A DNA stretch of 64,000 nucleotides from Anadara kagoshimensis (Eukaryota > Mollusca > Bivalvia > Arcoida > Arcidae). The stretch is taken from contig CM037874.1 in the NCBI GenBank assembly GCA_021292105.1, positions 58,692,539-58,756,538 of the forward strand, given 5' to 3'. The notes below the pieces were generated by a model. It worked only from the letters and a program-made list of their open reading frames with translations. It was not told where the DNA came from and made no database searches. How positions within the stretch are numbered: position 1 is the stretch's first letter; each line of letters starts with the position of its first letter. This document shows, piece after piece, positions 46,236 through 59,581 of the stretch. Position numbers and translations under genes: made by a program.

Positions 46236-46241
46236 ATTAAA
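46236..46241 (+). promoter_or_regulatory. Candidate poly(A) signal ATTAAA
   Basis: 50 nt past the stop codon of the chitin-binding gene. Confidence 0.5.
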
Positions 46242-46399
46242 TTACTGTAAACCAATGTTAAAGCTTTTGTTCATATTTATTAAGAGTTTATCTGTACTGA
46301 GGTATAAGAATATTTTCAGCTTACTGCATGGTGCCAATTGCAAATTACACAAATAAGATATCCAAAGCCTGCAGCAGGATATACACCAAACACTAAGAA

Positions 46400-46532
46400 T
46401 TAATATGCCTTCCGGAGCAACCGGTCTCACTTCCTTAGTGAAAGTCCACGTGTCTAACCTAAATTGTCAGTTCCAAAGTTTTTATTTCGATTCTGAATTG
46501 TGATTCGGACATGTATTAGTTTGTTTTTGATT
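46400..46532 (+). repeat. RT-family 3' tail
   Basis: TGCCTTCCGGAGCAACCGG to the GTTTGTTTTTGATTA terminus, one of the better preserved solo tails. Confidence 0.7.
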
Positions 46533-46539
46533 AATATCC

Positions 46540-47270
46540 AAAAGCTACAAAAGTTCTGAACAATGTTCGAACCAGAACCATAGCTTATTATGTAAACCAA
46601 ATATGTTACCCTCTCTGGTTTGATTGGAGATGTTCATCTAATGACAGTAGTCAATCATTTTGAAATTTTCAATCCACCAAACCCTAAGTGATTTCATGGC
46701 AAGGTCATATGCTAATATAATGAAACCATGGATTAGGAAACTTTCAGAATATGGACAGGAACAGGACATAATGTCAAAATATCGAGCAGAGTGCTTCAAA
46801 ATAAAACAAAAAATTCCGAATTTGAACGGGTACTGGATCTAATGTCCAGTGGTATAGGTATGGTACCATTGAATGGCTTCAAACCATTCCATTTGTTTTT
46901 CAAACAGTGGTCCATAAAATGTACTGTTGGTTGGATGGTCTTATCTATTCATGCACTGTTACATTCTTACAAAACATATACACTGTCGTTATTAGCAATC
47001 CTACTTTGTATCTAGTTAGAGATAAAAATTACAAATTTTTACAAATATAAATTTAAAACTACACATAATAATAATTACTTGATTTTTATTGCAATTAAAG
47101 ATACAAATCAAAAGTTTGATTACAAAAAGCTGTAGTCTAAACATTACTCCAAGATAGATCAATCCAAACAAGAACATACAATCAGACAATTATACAAGGT
47201 TTACAAGGGAGAGGTTTTAGACAAATGAAAATACCTACCTAATCCCATTACCATAGGGATAAGACGTACA
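46540..47270. other. No gene seen
   Basis: AT-rich. Two short overlapping open frames lack recognisable content. Confidence 0.5.
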
Positions 47271-47273
47271 CGA

Positions 47274-47475
47274 ACCAAAAACAAACATTCCTCACCATGT
47301 CCAAATTCAAATCCAGAAGCAAAGTAAAAACTTGGAAACTGACAAATTGGGTTAAACACATGAGTTTTCACTGGTTAAAGTTCGCCCGTTTAACCAAATT
47401 TGTCCGTTTTTTAAGTTTTACTTAGCTTTTTGGATCGTGGTTTTAACATGGACCAGTATGTTTGTTTATGATAAT
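47274..47475. repeat. Two RT-family tails head to head
   Basis: 47274-47370 is a minus-strand tail and 47376-47475 a plus-strand tail. Their 3' termini face outward, giving an imperfect inverted repeat. Confidence 0.65.
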
Positions 47476-47699
47476 TATTTGTTTTTCAAAAACGGTTATC
47501 AAAATCACAGGTCAAATGTGTCACATTTATATAAAGTATACATTGTGGATGCTGATAACAGACTGAAGGATTGTTTGAACCGAGTTACCTAACCGTATTC
47601 TGGTTTTTACACCCATGTGTTCTTAAATTTTGAACCCATGCAAAGGTTGTTTTAAAATTAAAAACTAGTAAATTTATTACTGATTAATTTGAAATCAAA

Positions 47700-47880
47700 T
47701 AAGAAATAAACATACTAATCCATGGTCAAATCAAAATCCAGAAGCAGAAAAACTTTGAAACTGACAAATTATGTTAAACAGGTGCACTTCCATCTGGGAA
47801 GTGAGCGCTCCGGAAGGGTAAGCACCCCCTGTCCAGCTAGCTACACCCGCCACGCGTTCAATCTCAAAATTATTCCATCT
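47700..47880 (-). repeat. RT-family 3' tail
   Basis: Minus-strand tail with GCGCTCCGGAAGGGTAAGCA, ends at the ATCTCAAAATT junction. Confidence 0.7.
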
Positions 47881-48065
47881 ACATTGAGACCGAATTCTGT
47901 CTGGTGGAGGATACTGAATTACTTAAATAAACAGTCATTTATCAAGCAAACTGACAAACATTATCATTTGACAAGGATAAACCTGATGGAGATTAAAGAG
48001 AGACTCTATGACTCGTAAGATGGGCATTTAAATGGCAAATTCACCAAGTCCTCTTGTTTTCAGAA

Positions 48066-48165
48066 GATAGGTTTTTTTTTATTTTCTAAAAAGATTTTTA
48101 AGGTTTTTTTATTTTCTAAAAAGATTTTTAAGGTTTTTTTTATTTTCTAAAAAGATTTTTAAAGA
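48066..48165. repeat. Three tandem ~31-bp units
   Basis: TTTTATTTTCTAAAAAGATT repeated three times with variable T-run length. Confidence 0.9.
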
Positions 48166-48169
48166 TCTA

Positions 48170-50055
48170 AAACTCAAAGAAGTCATGAAAAATTAAAAGA
48201 ATGTGGGCATCTATAGAAGGACATAAGTAATATTACCAGAGAATAACAGGACTCACTCACCAGAGAAGAGATCCTGTTAAGACACTAGATGCGCAATCTT
48301 AACTTCTGAAATATTCCGAAGGACTGTCTGCAGCGATCATAAAAGAAATGCGAATGCTGGTCGATGTTCGAAGCTTGATGCACTTTTCTTCATGAATACC
48401 TAAGCAAAACATTTCAAATTATTTCTGATATAACATGCAAAAGCAAACAAACATCCACCATGTATGATATCTTACTGTAGGTAGATAACTGAAGTCTGGG
48501 TTTATCTAGCACCTAGTAAGTCATATAATATCATTAATATACATCATAAAGGCTTATTTAAAAATGAGATCAAATTATTCACTTTGATAAAACATCAAAC
48601 ATATATAAACAATGCACGTGTACGATAGTCATATGTAAATATAACTACTAGTAGTTTAAAGTTCTATTACATAATAAACCAACTGCTGAGTAAAAAACAT
48701 GTGATTCGTTTAAAACACATTTGGATTTATAGCATATAAAATAACTTTTATTATAAAGAACTTTTTTCTTCAGCTTTGGGACTATTTTTTCCATTTTTTC
48801 TACGTAAAATTAAGCTCTTATATATGACATGAGTAAAAACAAAAAATATTCCGTCACAAAGTAAGTAAATCGGTCTCTTGAATTGCATGATTTTAAACAT
48901 ATTTGGAATTACATTATATAAAATAGCTATTATTACTTTTATCTATTATTTTTTCATGCAATTTGGAGCTAATATTCTCCTTTTTGTTCATGTAACATTC
49001 AGCTGTTTTATTACCCATGAGCAAAAACAAACAATATTACACCCCAAAGGAGAGCCGGCCTCTCTTAATCAGTATTCACAACCAAATATCGGTAAAAATT
49101 CTCTTGTTAGGAAATCAAGATATCTTCCCTCTCATTTCCGGGAAGAAAATTATCACAAGAAATAGTGTTTTTATTCTCATTATATAAGAATCGCTGGTGA
49201 AATCTCACCAAAAAAATTAGTTATGCTAATAGAACTTTAAACTACTGGGGCCTAACAGTATCATATATTATAACAGGCTTGAAAACGAAAAATTCCCGGA
49301 AATATGAACATTACACATAAATCCTGTCTCGTACCCTATGATATCCCCTGAAAAAGACGTGGTCAATTCATTATTTTTTAAAACTACGTGATATTAAAAT
49401 AAATTTTAACAAAAATTAAAAATAATAGATAATTTGTAGTCTTGGTGAGTTATACAATAATAATCACAAATGTTTTTGCTATCACACCAAACTAAAACAA
49501 GGATCAAAGATAAAGAATTACCCTTAAAGAACAATTTAAATATCAATGTCAGTGGCTTGTAAATTACCTGCAATCATTTCACCTGATTTCATTTTTGTGT
49601 TCTTTTCAAGTTTTCAGAACAAAAAATATAAGTACTGTTCCATATACAATAATCACAACATGGGACATTTGCTCCAGTGTCTGTCCAAAATGGGAATTTT
49701 TTAAAACATGTCACCTAAAACTTATCTCCATAGATATTCAAACATCTTGTAACAACATAAGGATTGCAGGTATAAATATTATTTTGTGCAGATTTGGGTT
49801 ACCAACTTTCCTTTTTTATTCATCAATAAGATAAAAATATAACTATGTTGGCCTCATAAGTAATTTTTGAATTAAAACTAAAACAAAATATACATTAAAG
49901 GCTGTGATATATAAATTAGTACAAACAAGATAAGTAATGGAATGCTTTTAACACAAAATACAAACTTATACATAAATACAGGGTGTTTCAAAAGTTAAAT
50001 CCATATGTTATAAAATCAATGCGAACGTTCAATATTAAAAGGTTTGTAAGAGCTA
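48170..50055. other. No gene seen
   Basis: AT-rich. Two diverged ~100-bp stretches at about 48770-48865 and 48945-49045 resemble each other. No supported ORF. Confidence 0.45.
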
Positions 50056-50061
50056 ATAAAT

Positions 50062-50505
50062 AGGTGGCCCTTGCCCTTCTGGAGAACCTGGTCTATATTC
50101 CAACTCGAAGTTAACATATTTATCTAGGATTGCCAGTTTTCATTAATTAATTATTAAGTTTGAACTCGTTAACTTCCATCAGGAAAGCTGGTCCGGAAGG
50201 GTAAACAACTCCTGGTTTGTTAGCTTTACCTGGCATGTGTGATTTAAAATTCAGAATGAAAATAACAAGGAACTATGGAACGCCAAATTATATACAATAT
50301 AATACCAAATACACTCAAAGGTGACTTTAGTGTATGATGAACAGTTGTAACAAATTAATGTGGTATAATGGATATGTACCTGCCTTATTTTGCTTTTTTT
50401 TATTTAATTGTGTTTTACATGTGTTTAACCAATTAACCAATTTTTTAAAGTTCTTACTACCTATTTGGATTGTGATTTGAACATGGACTTGAATGTTCGT
50501 TTTTG
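50062..50505. repeat. Cluster of three RT-family tails
   Basis: 50062-50140 plus, 50160-50290 minus, 50408-50505 plus (terminus GTTCGTTTTTGATGA). All diverged. Confidence 0.55.
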
Positions 50506-50795
50506 ATGACGTTTTAATAACCTTTTTGAAGACCCTGTATTTAATGTAGTATAAGAACATGTATATATATGAGACAGATCAACTGGAATGAACATAAAAT
50601 TACATCAAATATAAAAAACTCACAAAAATCAAACACAACTAATTAAAATGACAAAAATATAAACTGGCAGTAAAACATAACAACAACATCAATAATGGAA
50701 TGAAAAACAAATATCACATATCACAATTATTACATCTACTATCTACTACTAAATACTTGGAATCCGACATAAAAATGACAAGATATATATGAACA

Positions 50796-51052
50796 GGCCC
50801 CAGTTTCACAATCATTCCTTAGCCAAGATTTTCCTTAACTTAAATATTGCAAAATTTCAAATCTTTATAATTTTGTTAATTTTTAGGATATTCAGGAATT
50901 TAAGGTGTCAATTTTAAGATCACTTCTAGATTAAAACATTTGCATTTAGTTTTGACAAAAATACTCACCAGTAGTTCCAAACAGAGATTACAAATATTGG
51001 CTTAATTTAAGGAAAACCTTAGCTAAGGAATGATGATTGTGAAACCGGGGCC
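50796..51052. mobile_element. MITE, GGCCCC-terminus family, well-preserved copy
   Basis: 257 bp. Ends GGCCCCAGTTTCACAATCAT and complement (GTGAAACCGGGGCC). Best reference copy of the family. Confidence 0.85.
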
Positions 51053-51059
51053 AGTATGT

Positions 51060-52220
51060 TTACAACTCAAACTAAGACATGGATTGGTATGATTTTTTTT
51101 ATTTTTAACTATAAAAACACCAAGTTTAGATAATCCATATAAAAGTCTATTTTAGATTATTATAAGAAAAAATTCGTATATTATCCATTATATTCTTAGT
51201 TTTTTTAGCAAAAATATTTGCTTTCTATAAATCTTAAACGATTTTTTAAACTGATGGAGATAACTCATTTATGTGTGTCGCTTTTAATTTTCATTACATT
51301 TTTCATATCTGATTCCTTCAAAGCAACAAAAACACATTTTTAACTATATGGCTGGCTTCAAAATCCACATGAAATAAAAAGGATGGAAACAATAATTAAT
51401 TTAAGCAACATACTTTCCTACTGTATTCTGTATTAATTTGAAATATAAATCTGAACTCAGGCCTCAGGAGAAATGCAAACATGATACATGTATAAGCACT
51501 CTAAAAGTACAAATACCTAGGGAAAATTGTGGCAATCGAGAATCCAAATTAGAATAAAGCTACATTCTACTTATTCTGAAATTTTGGAAATGCCAAATTA
51601 ACTACATACATCTATACTGTTTTGTGTTTTTGTGCGTTTTAAGCTTCATTAATGTACAAATGTATTGTTTTAATGAAGTTATCAGTTACAAAGTATTATA
51701 ATAATGCATCTGACGAATTTTATCAGTTTTCTAAACATTTAGATTAAGAATGTTTATCCTATGCTAACTATAATTTAATAATTGTTTATTCAATATGTTG
51801 TTTTATCTTGTGTATTTTTGAAAACATAGTATTATTAAAATTTTGAAAAAAACTTTAATATCAAAGAAATACACTGTATATATTTACAACAATAAATTCA
51901 TTTTTGTTTTATTATTAAAATAGAGACTATATGAAGGAATACAATGTATATATTTATGAAGTTGCAGTATGAAACAGTCAGAATAAAATACAATTATAAA
52001 TACATTTTGATAAATAATTTCCTTTTCAAATTATAAAAGTTATTTACTGTAAAATAGATTGATTAATGAAAAATATGTTGTTTTCAATTTTATTCAAATG
52101 GCATTCATGCAAAATTAAAAGCTAACTTTAACAATTTTGAACAATATTAGCAGAAACATATTTGGCATCATATGGACCATGCAATTTAAAACACGCTTCA
52201 GTATGGAACATTAGTAAAGA
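51060..52220. other. No gene seen
   Basis: Strongly AT-rich, no recognised structure. Confidence 0.5.
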
Positions 52221-52225
52221 ATCTA

Positions 52226-52676
52226 CTGTAGGAACCACTGTGACTGAGACAGTGAAATTCTTTTTAAATTTGAATAAAGTTTGATATTTTTCACTTACTT
52301 GTACCTAGTCGTAACAGGAAATCTGTATGTGCATCCGCGATTGTCATAAAGTATTCTGTAAAAAGGAAAATGTTGCCGGTATGGGGATTTTACACATGCG
52401 AAAAAGAGGATGTTTACACCGGCAGTGATGTCCTTGTGGACGTTTTACGTCATATGCGCAACAGAAGCCGCCATTTGCATGGTTTTACAACATGTTAAAT
52501 CCCCCATAGCACCAACGTTTTACCCTATGCAGATATATTTTGGGCTAATCGCGGATGCGCATACAGATTTCCTGTTACGACTAGGTACAAGTAAGTGAAA
52601 AATATCGATCAAATTTATTTGATTTTCTATTGATACAAAGAGTATTTCACTGTCACAGTCACAGTGGTTCCTACAT
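52226..52676. mobile_element. MITE, long-TIR family, second copy
   Basis: Ends CTGTAGGAACCACTGTGAC and complement, flanked by TA at 52224-52225 and 52677-52678. Core near-identical to 28373-28854 (AACAGAAGCCGCCATTTGCA). Confidence 0.85.
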
Positions 52677-52679
52677 TAG

Positions 52680-55055
52680 CAAGCACAAAATTTATATTTA
52701 CAATCTTGGGAAATATAAGGCATACTAATTAATAATTCACTATTGTCAATGTATGACAAGTTATCAGACTCATAAAACTATTCTTTTAAATTAAAATATT
52801 CCTATATTATATGAGTGTATTTTAAGTCTGCTCAAGCATAAATTTGAATAAAAAAAATTAATAAAATGCACTGGATTTTGTTTCAAATTTCCTCAATGTA
52901 AATTCAATAAATAACACATTTTGTAATTATTACCTACACGACTATTTCATTGTATACTATTCTCGAAGTTTTGCGTTAAGTAGCCATACGTTGATAACAA
53001 CACAACTGCTTCATGTTTCAATTTTAATGCACTCTACCTTCATTTCTTAACTACATGTATATGTTCTTTTACAATTTCTCTGTTTATATACATATTTTCA
53101 TAGACTTTCTGAAGTATATTAAAATATTAAATTAGAATCAAATAATAATGATTTGTTCAAAGAATAAAAAGATAAAACTGCGTAACCTTAGCTGAAAATA
53201 ATATTAATTCTCATTACTAATACTTTATTAATTTGACAATAATGCTAGCACCTATAAATTTATTTTATTACGTTAATAATTCATCTTTTAAAAAATCAAA
53301 ACAATATTTTCCACAAAATGTTAATTAAAAAAATATCATTCGCCAATGAAAATGGTAAAAAAGACATGTATGCTAAGCTACATACTCTGTCAATGAAGCG
53401 CAAATACAAAAATAAAGCAATATTAAACTGCAAAATTATGTTAATTATTAAATTATCAAAATTGTGAATGAATTAAAATCCACGATTCCAGCATCACAAA
53501 TGTAAAAAAGAATAGCAAAGTTTAAATTTTTAATGAACTTTGTAAAAATTAATTCGATTTAAGCATTGCAAGTGTAAAAAAAAATCAAATTAGTATCGGA
53601 TTATTCAATGTGTAATTTTAAAATCAAATTCACAAATATTTGGCTATTTCACTTAAAAATATAATTGCTTACAAAACAACCAGCTGAAAAAATTATACAA
53701 GATTAAATACTTCTGTATACTAAATTTTACCATATTTTTAATGCATTAATATTTTTATGCATAGTACATATACAACATTTACAACGATACACAAACTCCG
53801 AAAGTGCTACAATTTTATCCATAATAACCAAACATAAAATTGAATTTCAAAATGTGTGCTAAGTATTTATACATATGCTTGCTATAAAACTCATGTTTTT
53901 CACATATATAGTTTGTAAATTTGAGGACTCAAATTAAATATAAATTAAATGTTTCAAAGCTTGCATGCTTCATAAAATGTCATTAAATATGAAGGAATGA
54001 GCAAAATAAAATATTAAGTTTCAAAATAATGAATATTCATATCTATGAAATGAAATGTTGCAACAATCAAAATTGCAAGGACAAATCGTGTCAAGTTTGT
54101 AATAAGCGTAAACCCCCAATAATCAATGTTGTGGTTTCTATTTCAATACAAAGCCTTATTATGGATCAACTATCGAAACAGCCATCAGTTTTGAGTGTCG
54201 AAAATATGAACTTTTGGAGTCTTGTTTGAATTATTTTAACAACAGATTATCCTCTTAATGTTTAAAGTAATTGGATAGCAAACAAGCAAAAGAAGAAAAC
54301 ACTTTCTTTGATTACGGTGGTAAAGCATTGTGCAAAATGTATTCTAAATGCAACAAATATAAAGCGAAATATATGAAAAATATAGATTACTTTAAGTAAG
54401 AATAAGCAATGTTAGGTCACAAAGGATTTCATTAAACTAAATATCTATATGGTTATTTAATGACATTAGCGTTTTAACATCATTCCAAACATAAAATAAA
54501 CACAATCAAACCAAACAATCCTTACGGAAAAAATTAAAATTCCATAAAAAATAAAAACAAAAATGAACCAATGAGAAAATTTTACTGTAAAATTATGCAA
54601 AGACCTTTCAAAACTATAAAACTAGTTTTTTTCCATGTTAAAGAAAAACCAGTGTCAGTAACTTAAAATTATCTTGCAAAAAAAATCCTAAAATTTATTC
54701 ACTATGAAATAAAAAAATTTAGCAAACACATGGTTATAACACGGTAAAGGTATGTTGGTAAGTGAAAATTACTGAATTTACTTGTTTGTTCTCATTTACT
54801 AAATTAATTGTTTGTTCTCCATTCTAAATTAATTCCTATTTTTGGGCAAGGTGGATAGGCTATGTAGGAGTAAATTATGAATCATGGATAACCTAACAGT
54901 CCAATAGACAGGTCCTTATGTTCAAGTAAAATTTCTCAATTCATCAAATCATCATAAAATATAAAACAAAATATTTTTGAGCATTTAAACTTTGAAATCT
55001 GTAACAATGTTATATTGACTTTAAATATGTTATATGTAAAATTATAACCAAACAA
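52680..55055. other. No gene seen
   Basis: Very AT-rich. A 66-residue Cys-containing open frame at 54029-54229 has no supporting context. Confidence 0.5.
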
Positions 55056-55062
55056 CACTGAC

Positions 55063-55140
55063 CTGTCCGCCTGACGTATTATAAGGAATATTCATATAGG
55101 AGGATCCATCAAATGTATGGTATCGTAAGGATTCACAGTT
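55063..55140 (-). CDS. Weak candidate exon
   Basis: On the minus strand a frame reads CESLRYHTFDGSSYMNIPYN and ends at a good donor, CAG|GTCAGTG at 55063. The FDGSSY segment recalls the start of laminin-G-like domains, but one motif is not enough. No convincing acceptor was found, and its relation to the gene at 59344-62810 is unknown. Confidence 0.25.
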
Positions 55141-55283
55141 TAAAGATAAATGTACATAATATAGGTGTTTACTCTTAAAACGGCAATAGTGTTCCCTATT
55201 ATGTACTTGTGATCCTTATACAACTGTATAAATAAATTCACTCATCCATGGTTAATATTTAAATTAAAGGTCAAACAGTACAT

Positions 55284-55550
55284 GGTCAATACAGTTCCAT
55301 CTCTTCCTCCTTACTTCATCGCTGATCTTCTCGACTTCTGACATTTCAAGAACTGCTTTGTTAGTCAGGACAGACAGACTACTGTGCTGTTGTCCTTGGG
55401 TGGACTCCTGAGTGTAGAAGAAAAAGAGGCTGCCCTAAAACAACTTGGCTGTGGATGGTTGAAGCAGAACAGAATAGTTCAAGCTAGAACACCTAGTAAC
55501 ACATCGTGTAGCCTCAGACCGACGGACATGGAGGAATGACATCCAAGCCT
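55284..55550. pseudogene. 3' end of a LINE with inverted 5' segment
   Basis: Minus strand (55380 down to 55284) encodes ISDEVRRKRWNCIDHVL, the region after the RT of many non-LTR elements. Plus strand (from about 55380) encodes LGWTPECRRKRGCPKTTW and, after a frame change, DRRTWRNDIQALCA, which normally follow on the same strand. So the 5' piece is flipped against the 3' piece. A dead copy. Confidence 0.65.
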
Positions 55551-55559
55551 TGTGTGCCG

Positions 55560-58425
55560 TATGGCACTGAGATAATTAAGGTGAAGGCAGGGACAGGTCA
55601 AGCAGACAGGTCATTGTTGTTTGTCTTTACCATATATGTATTATCATATTACTAAAATCAACTATTTGTGCCTTATAATATTTAAACAACCATGAATTAA
55701 CTTAAAACAGTTGAGGTATTAAGTATATTTTAACAACAAAATAAAATTTTAAATTAAAATCAACAATAACAATTACTAACTATATTGTGAAAAAAATATA
55801 AATGTTTGTATGGCAAAATGTGGCCAATGCCAATCAAATTATTGTGTTTAAGAAACAATGTTGTTTTCAATTAAAACAACATTAATGATTATTCTTAACT
55901 GCACGTTTGAATAGTTTGATCTGCAAGTCTTCAAAAGACCAAATGAACACAAAATCTAAATTATCCATCAGATACACCTTTTTATAATATCTAGAAAATT
56001 ACCTAGACAACCAATTGTTTTAAAAAAAAAACATGCATGCATTCAAATTTGAGTGACCTATGGTTATCAAGTAGACACAGTGGGGCTCCAGAAACCCTGA
56101 CATGTTGAATCAGTTACAGTTATTTTGTGCAGCAAAATCTGACTAAATAATTAAAAAAAATATGTAACAGACTTTTGTAAAATAGGCTTTCCTACCATAA
56201 AACCATTGATTAAAAAATTGACTTTTTTCCTTATTTAGTATATTTTATTTTTTCACTGATTCAAAATACAAAAGCAAAAAAAACCAAATAATTTTCAGTT
56301 CAATTTACATGCTTCTGTAACTTACATATACAGAATGAACACACTTTACATACATTGTATATATCTACATTATTATTCAGAATAAATTTATATTTTGTAT
56401 ATATTTTAAATATAACTATCTAAATATTCTTTTACATCATTATAATACAACTAGATTAACATCAAATTAAAAGATAAAATATTTTCAATTTAATGATTTC
56501 CCGGATTTATGATTGGCAGTTAAATCAATGGCACAATGCCAAAGTTGCTCACATCGCACCTGATTGACAATGTGATCACTTGCATCAACTTAAAATTACT
56601 CCCAGTTTAATTGATTGCATGCGGTATGAAGTCAAAATTACTGCTCATCATTTTGAGCAAAAGAACTAACTCAAAATTACTCACACCTGGGAAACAGTTT
56701 GTTCAATCGAATAAAGTCTTAATTCCTTGTATCTTTTTGGCAGTTTATTCAATGGCACAAAATCAAAAACAACTTCATTCTGCTTGGCAGTTTAATCAAA
56801 AAGCCAACCGCACAAGATTAAAAACTACTCAGAGCAACTCTTAAATTTCACAAGTGCTCTTTAATTTTTTTAAACAGGACATATTTGCAGACTTCAAGTT
56901 AATCAAAAATTCATCAATTTCAATAATGTATAATATACTAGATTAATGTAGAAAAATTAAGGCAATTTTTCTAGGAAAATGTGAAATAGAGGTAGATTTA
57001 ATGATGTATAGTAAATTGTTTAAGATCTGACTATAGGTTTAATTTTAAAATCAATCAGCCAATAAAATGAACACTTCCATTTACATTTAATGAGATCAAA
57101 ACAGCAAAAAATGGCTAAATATGAATACATAATTTAGTTCAAAGTGCAACTTGAAATAAATCTATTATAAATAATTATTTTACATTATTAGCCAGTCAGC
57201 AAGGTAGGAATTACCGCTAAAATACCATGAGATCAGAGAATTATATATGTATATATTTTTAAAAAAATGATATAAAATTCAACTGTTCCGCAGTTGATTT
57301 CAAAATTAAACTTGTGCTTTTAAAAAAACCCAATGTCATAGCATCAGCAGATGATAATAGGCTAAAATTGTGGTTTGCTGCAAATGTTTTGTAACACGTT
57401 TTTCCTGATGCAATCATATGACCACACAATTCAATATATTGTGTTTCTTGTTTTCCACATCACTATATTTATAACTTTTACATAATCTTTTGTCAGATAT
57501 TATGGCATGGTTCTTTGATTTCCAATGGGAAACTCCTACACCCCATATGCACAGAAGCTGATCAGGCGATAGTGCCGTATATGCATTGTCATTTATGTTG
57601 CATATACATTGTACAACATGACTGCAGCATTGTAATTTTAAGACTATAACAATTTTATATGAACTATTTTTATATTATTAACAAAATACCATGATAATTA
57701 TAATCTTAAAGAGAAAAGCATATGCGTAAACTACTTTTGAAATAAATGTTTAGCTCTCTTTTCAGTGCCTTTCCCTTCACATTTTATTCATTTGGGCTCT
57801 TAATTTATTTATTTTTTTTATGTACAGATAATTTTCAAAACATGTAGTAATTAAAGTTACTCTAAATTTAAAACATTAGGATATCCAACAATTAATATTA
57901 AAAATAAATAAGACCTTACTGGATTTCCTTCCATTACATTGTCTAAAGATATTTACAAACCTACATAAAATTAAATATATACAATGACATTAAAATGATC
58001 TCAATTTTCTAAATCTAAAATGCTGCAATGGGGATGATTTGTTCCCTAAATCATTTCAATTTTTTCCTTTATTATAAAACGTGTTGAAAATGTAATATAC
58101 ATATGCTACGATAAAATATAGTTCAGACCCACGTTTATGAAACCATTCCTTAATTTAATATTTTACATAACTTACTTCGAGCCAATTTTGGCAATCATTT
58201 ATGGTAATGCAAAAATAGTGCAAAAGCTCTTAAGCCTGTAAGTTATTGTTCCCTAATTTTCAGATTTCAAATATTTGGAGACAATTTATGGTACTAAAAT
58301 ACAGCGTAAAAGCTCCTAAGAAATACTTTTTTCATGTTTTAGCAATAATAGTGTACCACTGTCATTATTGGCAATAAATAATAAATATGGGTTGAATAAC
58401 AATGCTATCTGGTTAAATCTTATTG
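55560..58425. other. No gene seen; weak ~78-bp degenerate repeat at 56500-56840
   Basis: AT-rich. The segments TTGGCAGTTTA/ATTGGCAGTTAA and CTCAAAATTACTC recur imprecisely at 56500-56840. Confidence 0.4.
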
Positions 58426-58429
58426 TCAG

Positions 58430-58750
58430 TCATTGTGTTTGTGACAGTGACTTAAGAAAAATTCTTATAGAAACTCAAAGAAAGTTAAATACAGTTTTAT
58501 ATATACGTTGTTCACTAAATTCAGCCTGACGTACATCTCAATTATCGTAAAATATTTCTATAGAAAGGAAAATGCTGTCACCAGATGAAAAATGCCCATA
58601 CAGCAATGGTTTTTGCAGATATATTCTTTGTTCAATTTAGATGTGCATACGTGTATGGTTCAAGCACATGTAAAAAAATACCAAACTTTATTCAAGTTCA
58701 ATAAACTTTCTTTAAAAATTATTCAATTTTCACTGTCAGTGAAATTGGTC
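58430..58750. mobile_element. Decayed long-TIR MITE
   Basis: Keeps GTGACAGTGACTT at one end, TTTTCACTGTCAGTG at the other, and the core TTTGCAGATATATTCTTTG. Otherwise eroded. Confidence 0.5.
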
Positions 58751-59004
58751 AAAATTATTAAGTTTAGCAAGCAGCATTCACAAGAATTAAATAAATATTG
58801 TTTTTATATATGTGTTCAAAATTTCTCTCAATTTCAACCCTGAGATCAATATAATTTATATATGCTGACTTGTATTAAACAGGTCAGGAAGTTCAAAATA
58901 ATAGCTATATTATACCTTTAAGAAATATACCTAATATATATAATACCTATAAGAAATAATAATATGTAATAAATAAAAAAAATGAAATTTTCTAGAACTT
59001 GAAG

Positions 59005-59065
59005 TATTAAACAAAAGCAAACAAACATAAAAATGCATCTAAATCACAATCCCAAAGCATAGTAA
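59005..59065 (-). repeat. RT-family tail scrap
   Basis: Last ~60 bp of the tail on the minus strand, diverged. It lies in the region expected to be the 3' UTR of the next gene. Confidence 0.45.
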
Positions 59066-59343
59066 AAAAATAATAAAATGCTTTATTTTTTTTTTTTTTT
59101 TTTCACAACCTTTTGCCAAGAAATTTTAATCAACCAAACAATTATCAGCCCAAATTAAATACAGAACTTTCATTAGTTTTGTTTAGCTAGATAAATACTA
59201 AAATATATATATATGTATATACATGTAAATCTACTTTGTATATAGCCATATCTTCCTTCTTCCTGACCTGTTATAGGCAACTGACTGGTTTATAAAACAG
59301 AGCATTTTAATAACTAGTAAATCAATCTATAAATAAATAAATA

Positions 59344-59581
59344 TCAATTTTCAAAATCTTCCCTCTTAATTTTTTTCCTGAGGACATTTCCAAAATTATC
59401 TTCAGCCTGGACTGTGAATATTTGTACATCCTCTGGAAGATCTTTGATATCTGCTGTCTTCAATAGAAATTCTGTTGGCATTCTGTCTCTCAGAAACTCC
59501 CAATGATGAAAGACAACCCCGTCCGGCTCTTTCCATAACTCCACAAGTCTAAGCCCGTTAATTGACTTAATCCTGTTTCTG
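59344..59581 (-). CDS. Unrecognised protein, last exon
   Basis: 79 codons including stop. Acceptor TTTTTATTATTTCAG. A possible AATAAA on the minus strand at 59082-59087 lies ~260 nt downstream. Confidence 0.75.

Noticed and set aside
54029-54229. Small Cys-rich protein
   Set aside because: 66 residues in AT-rich DNA, no signal peptide, splice context or homologue recognised.
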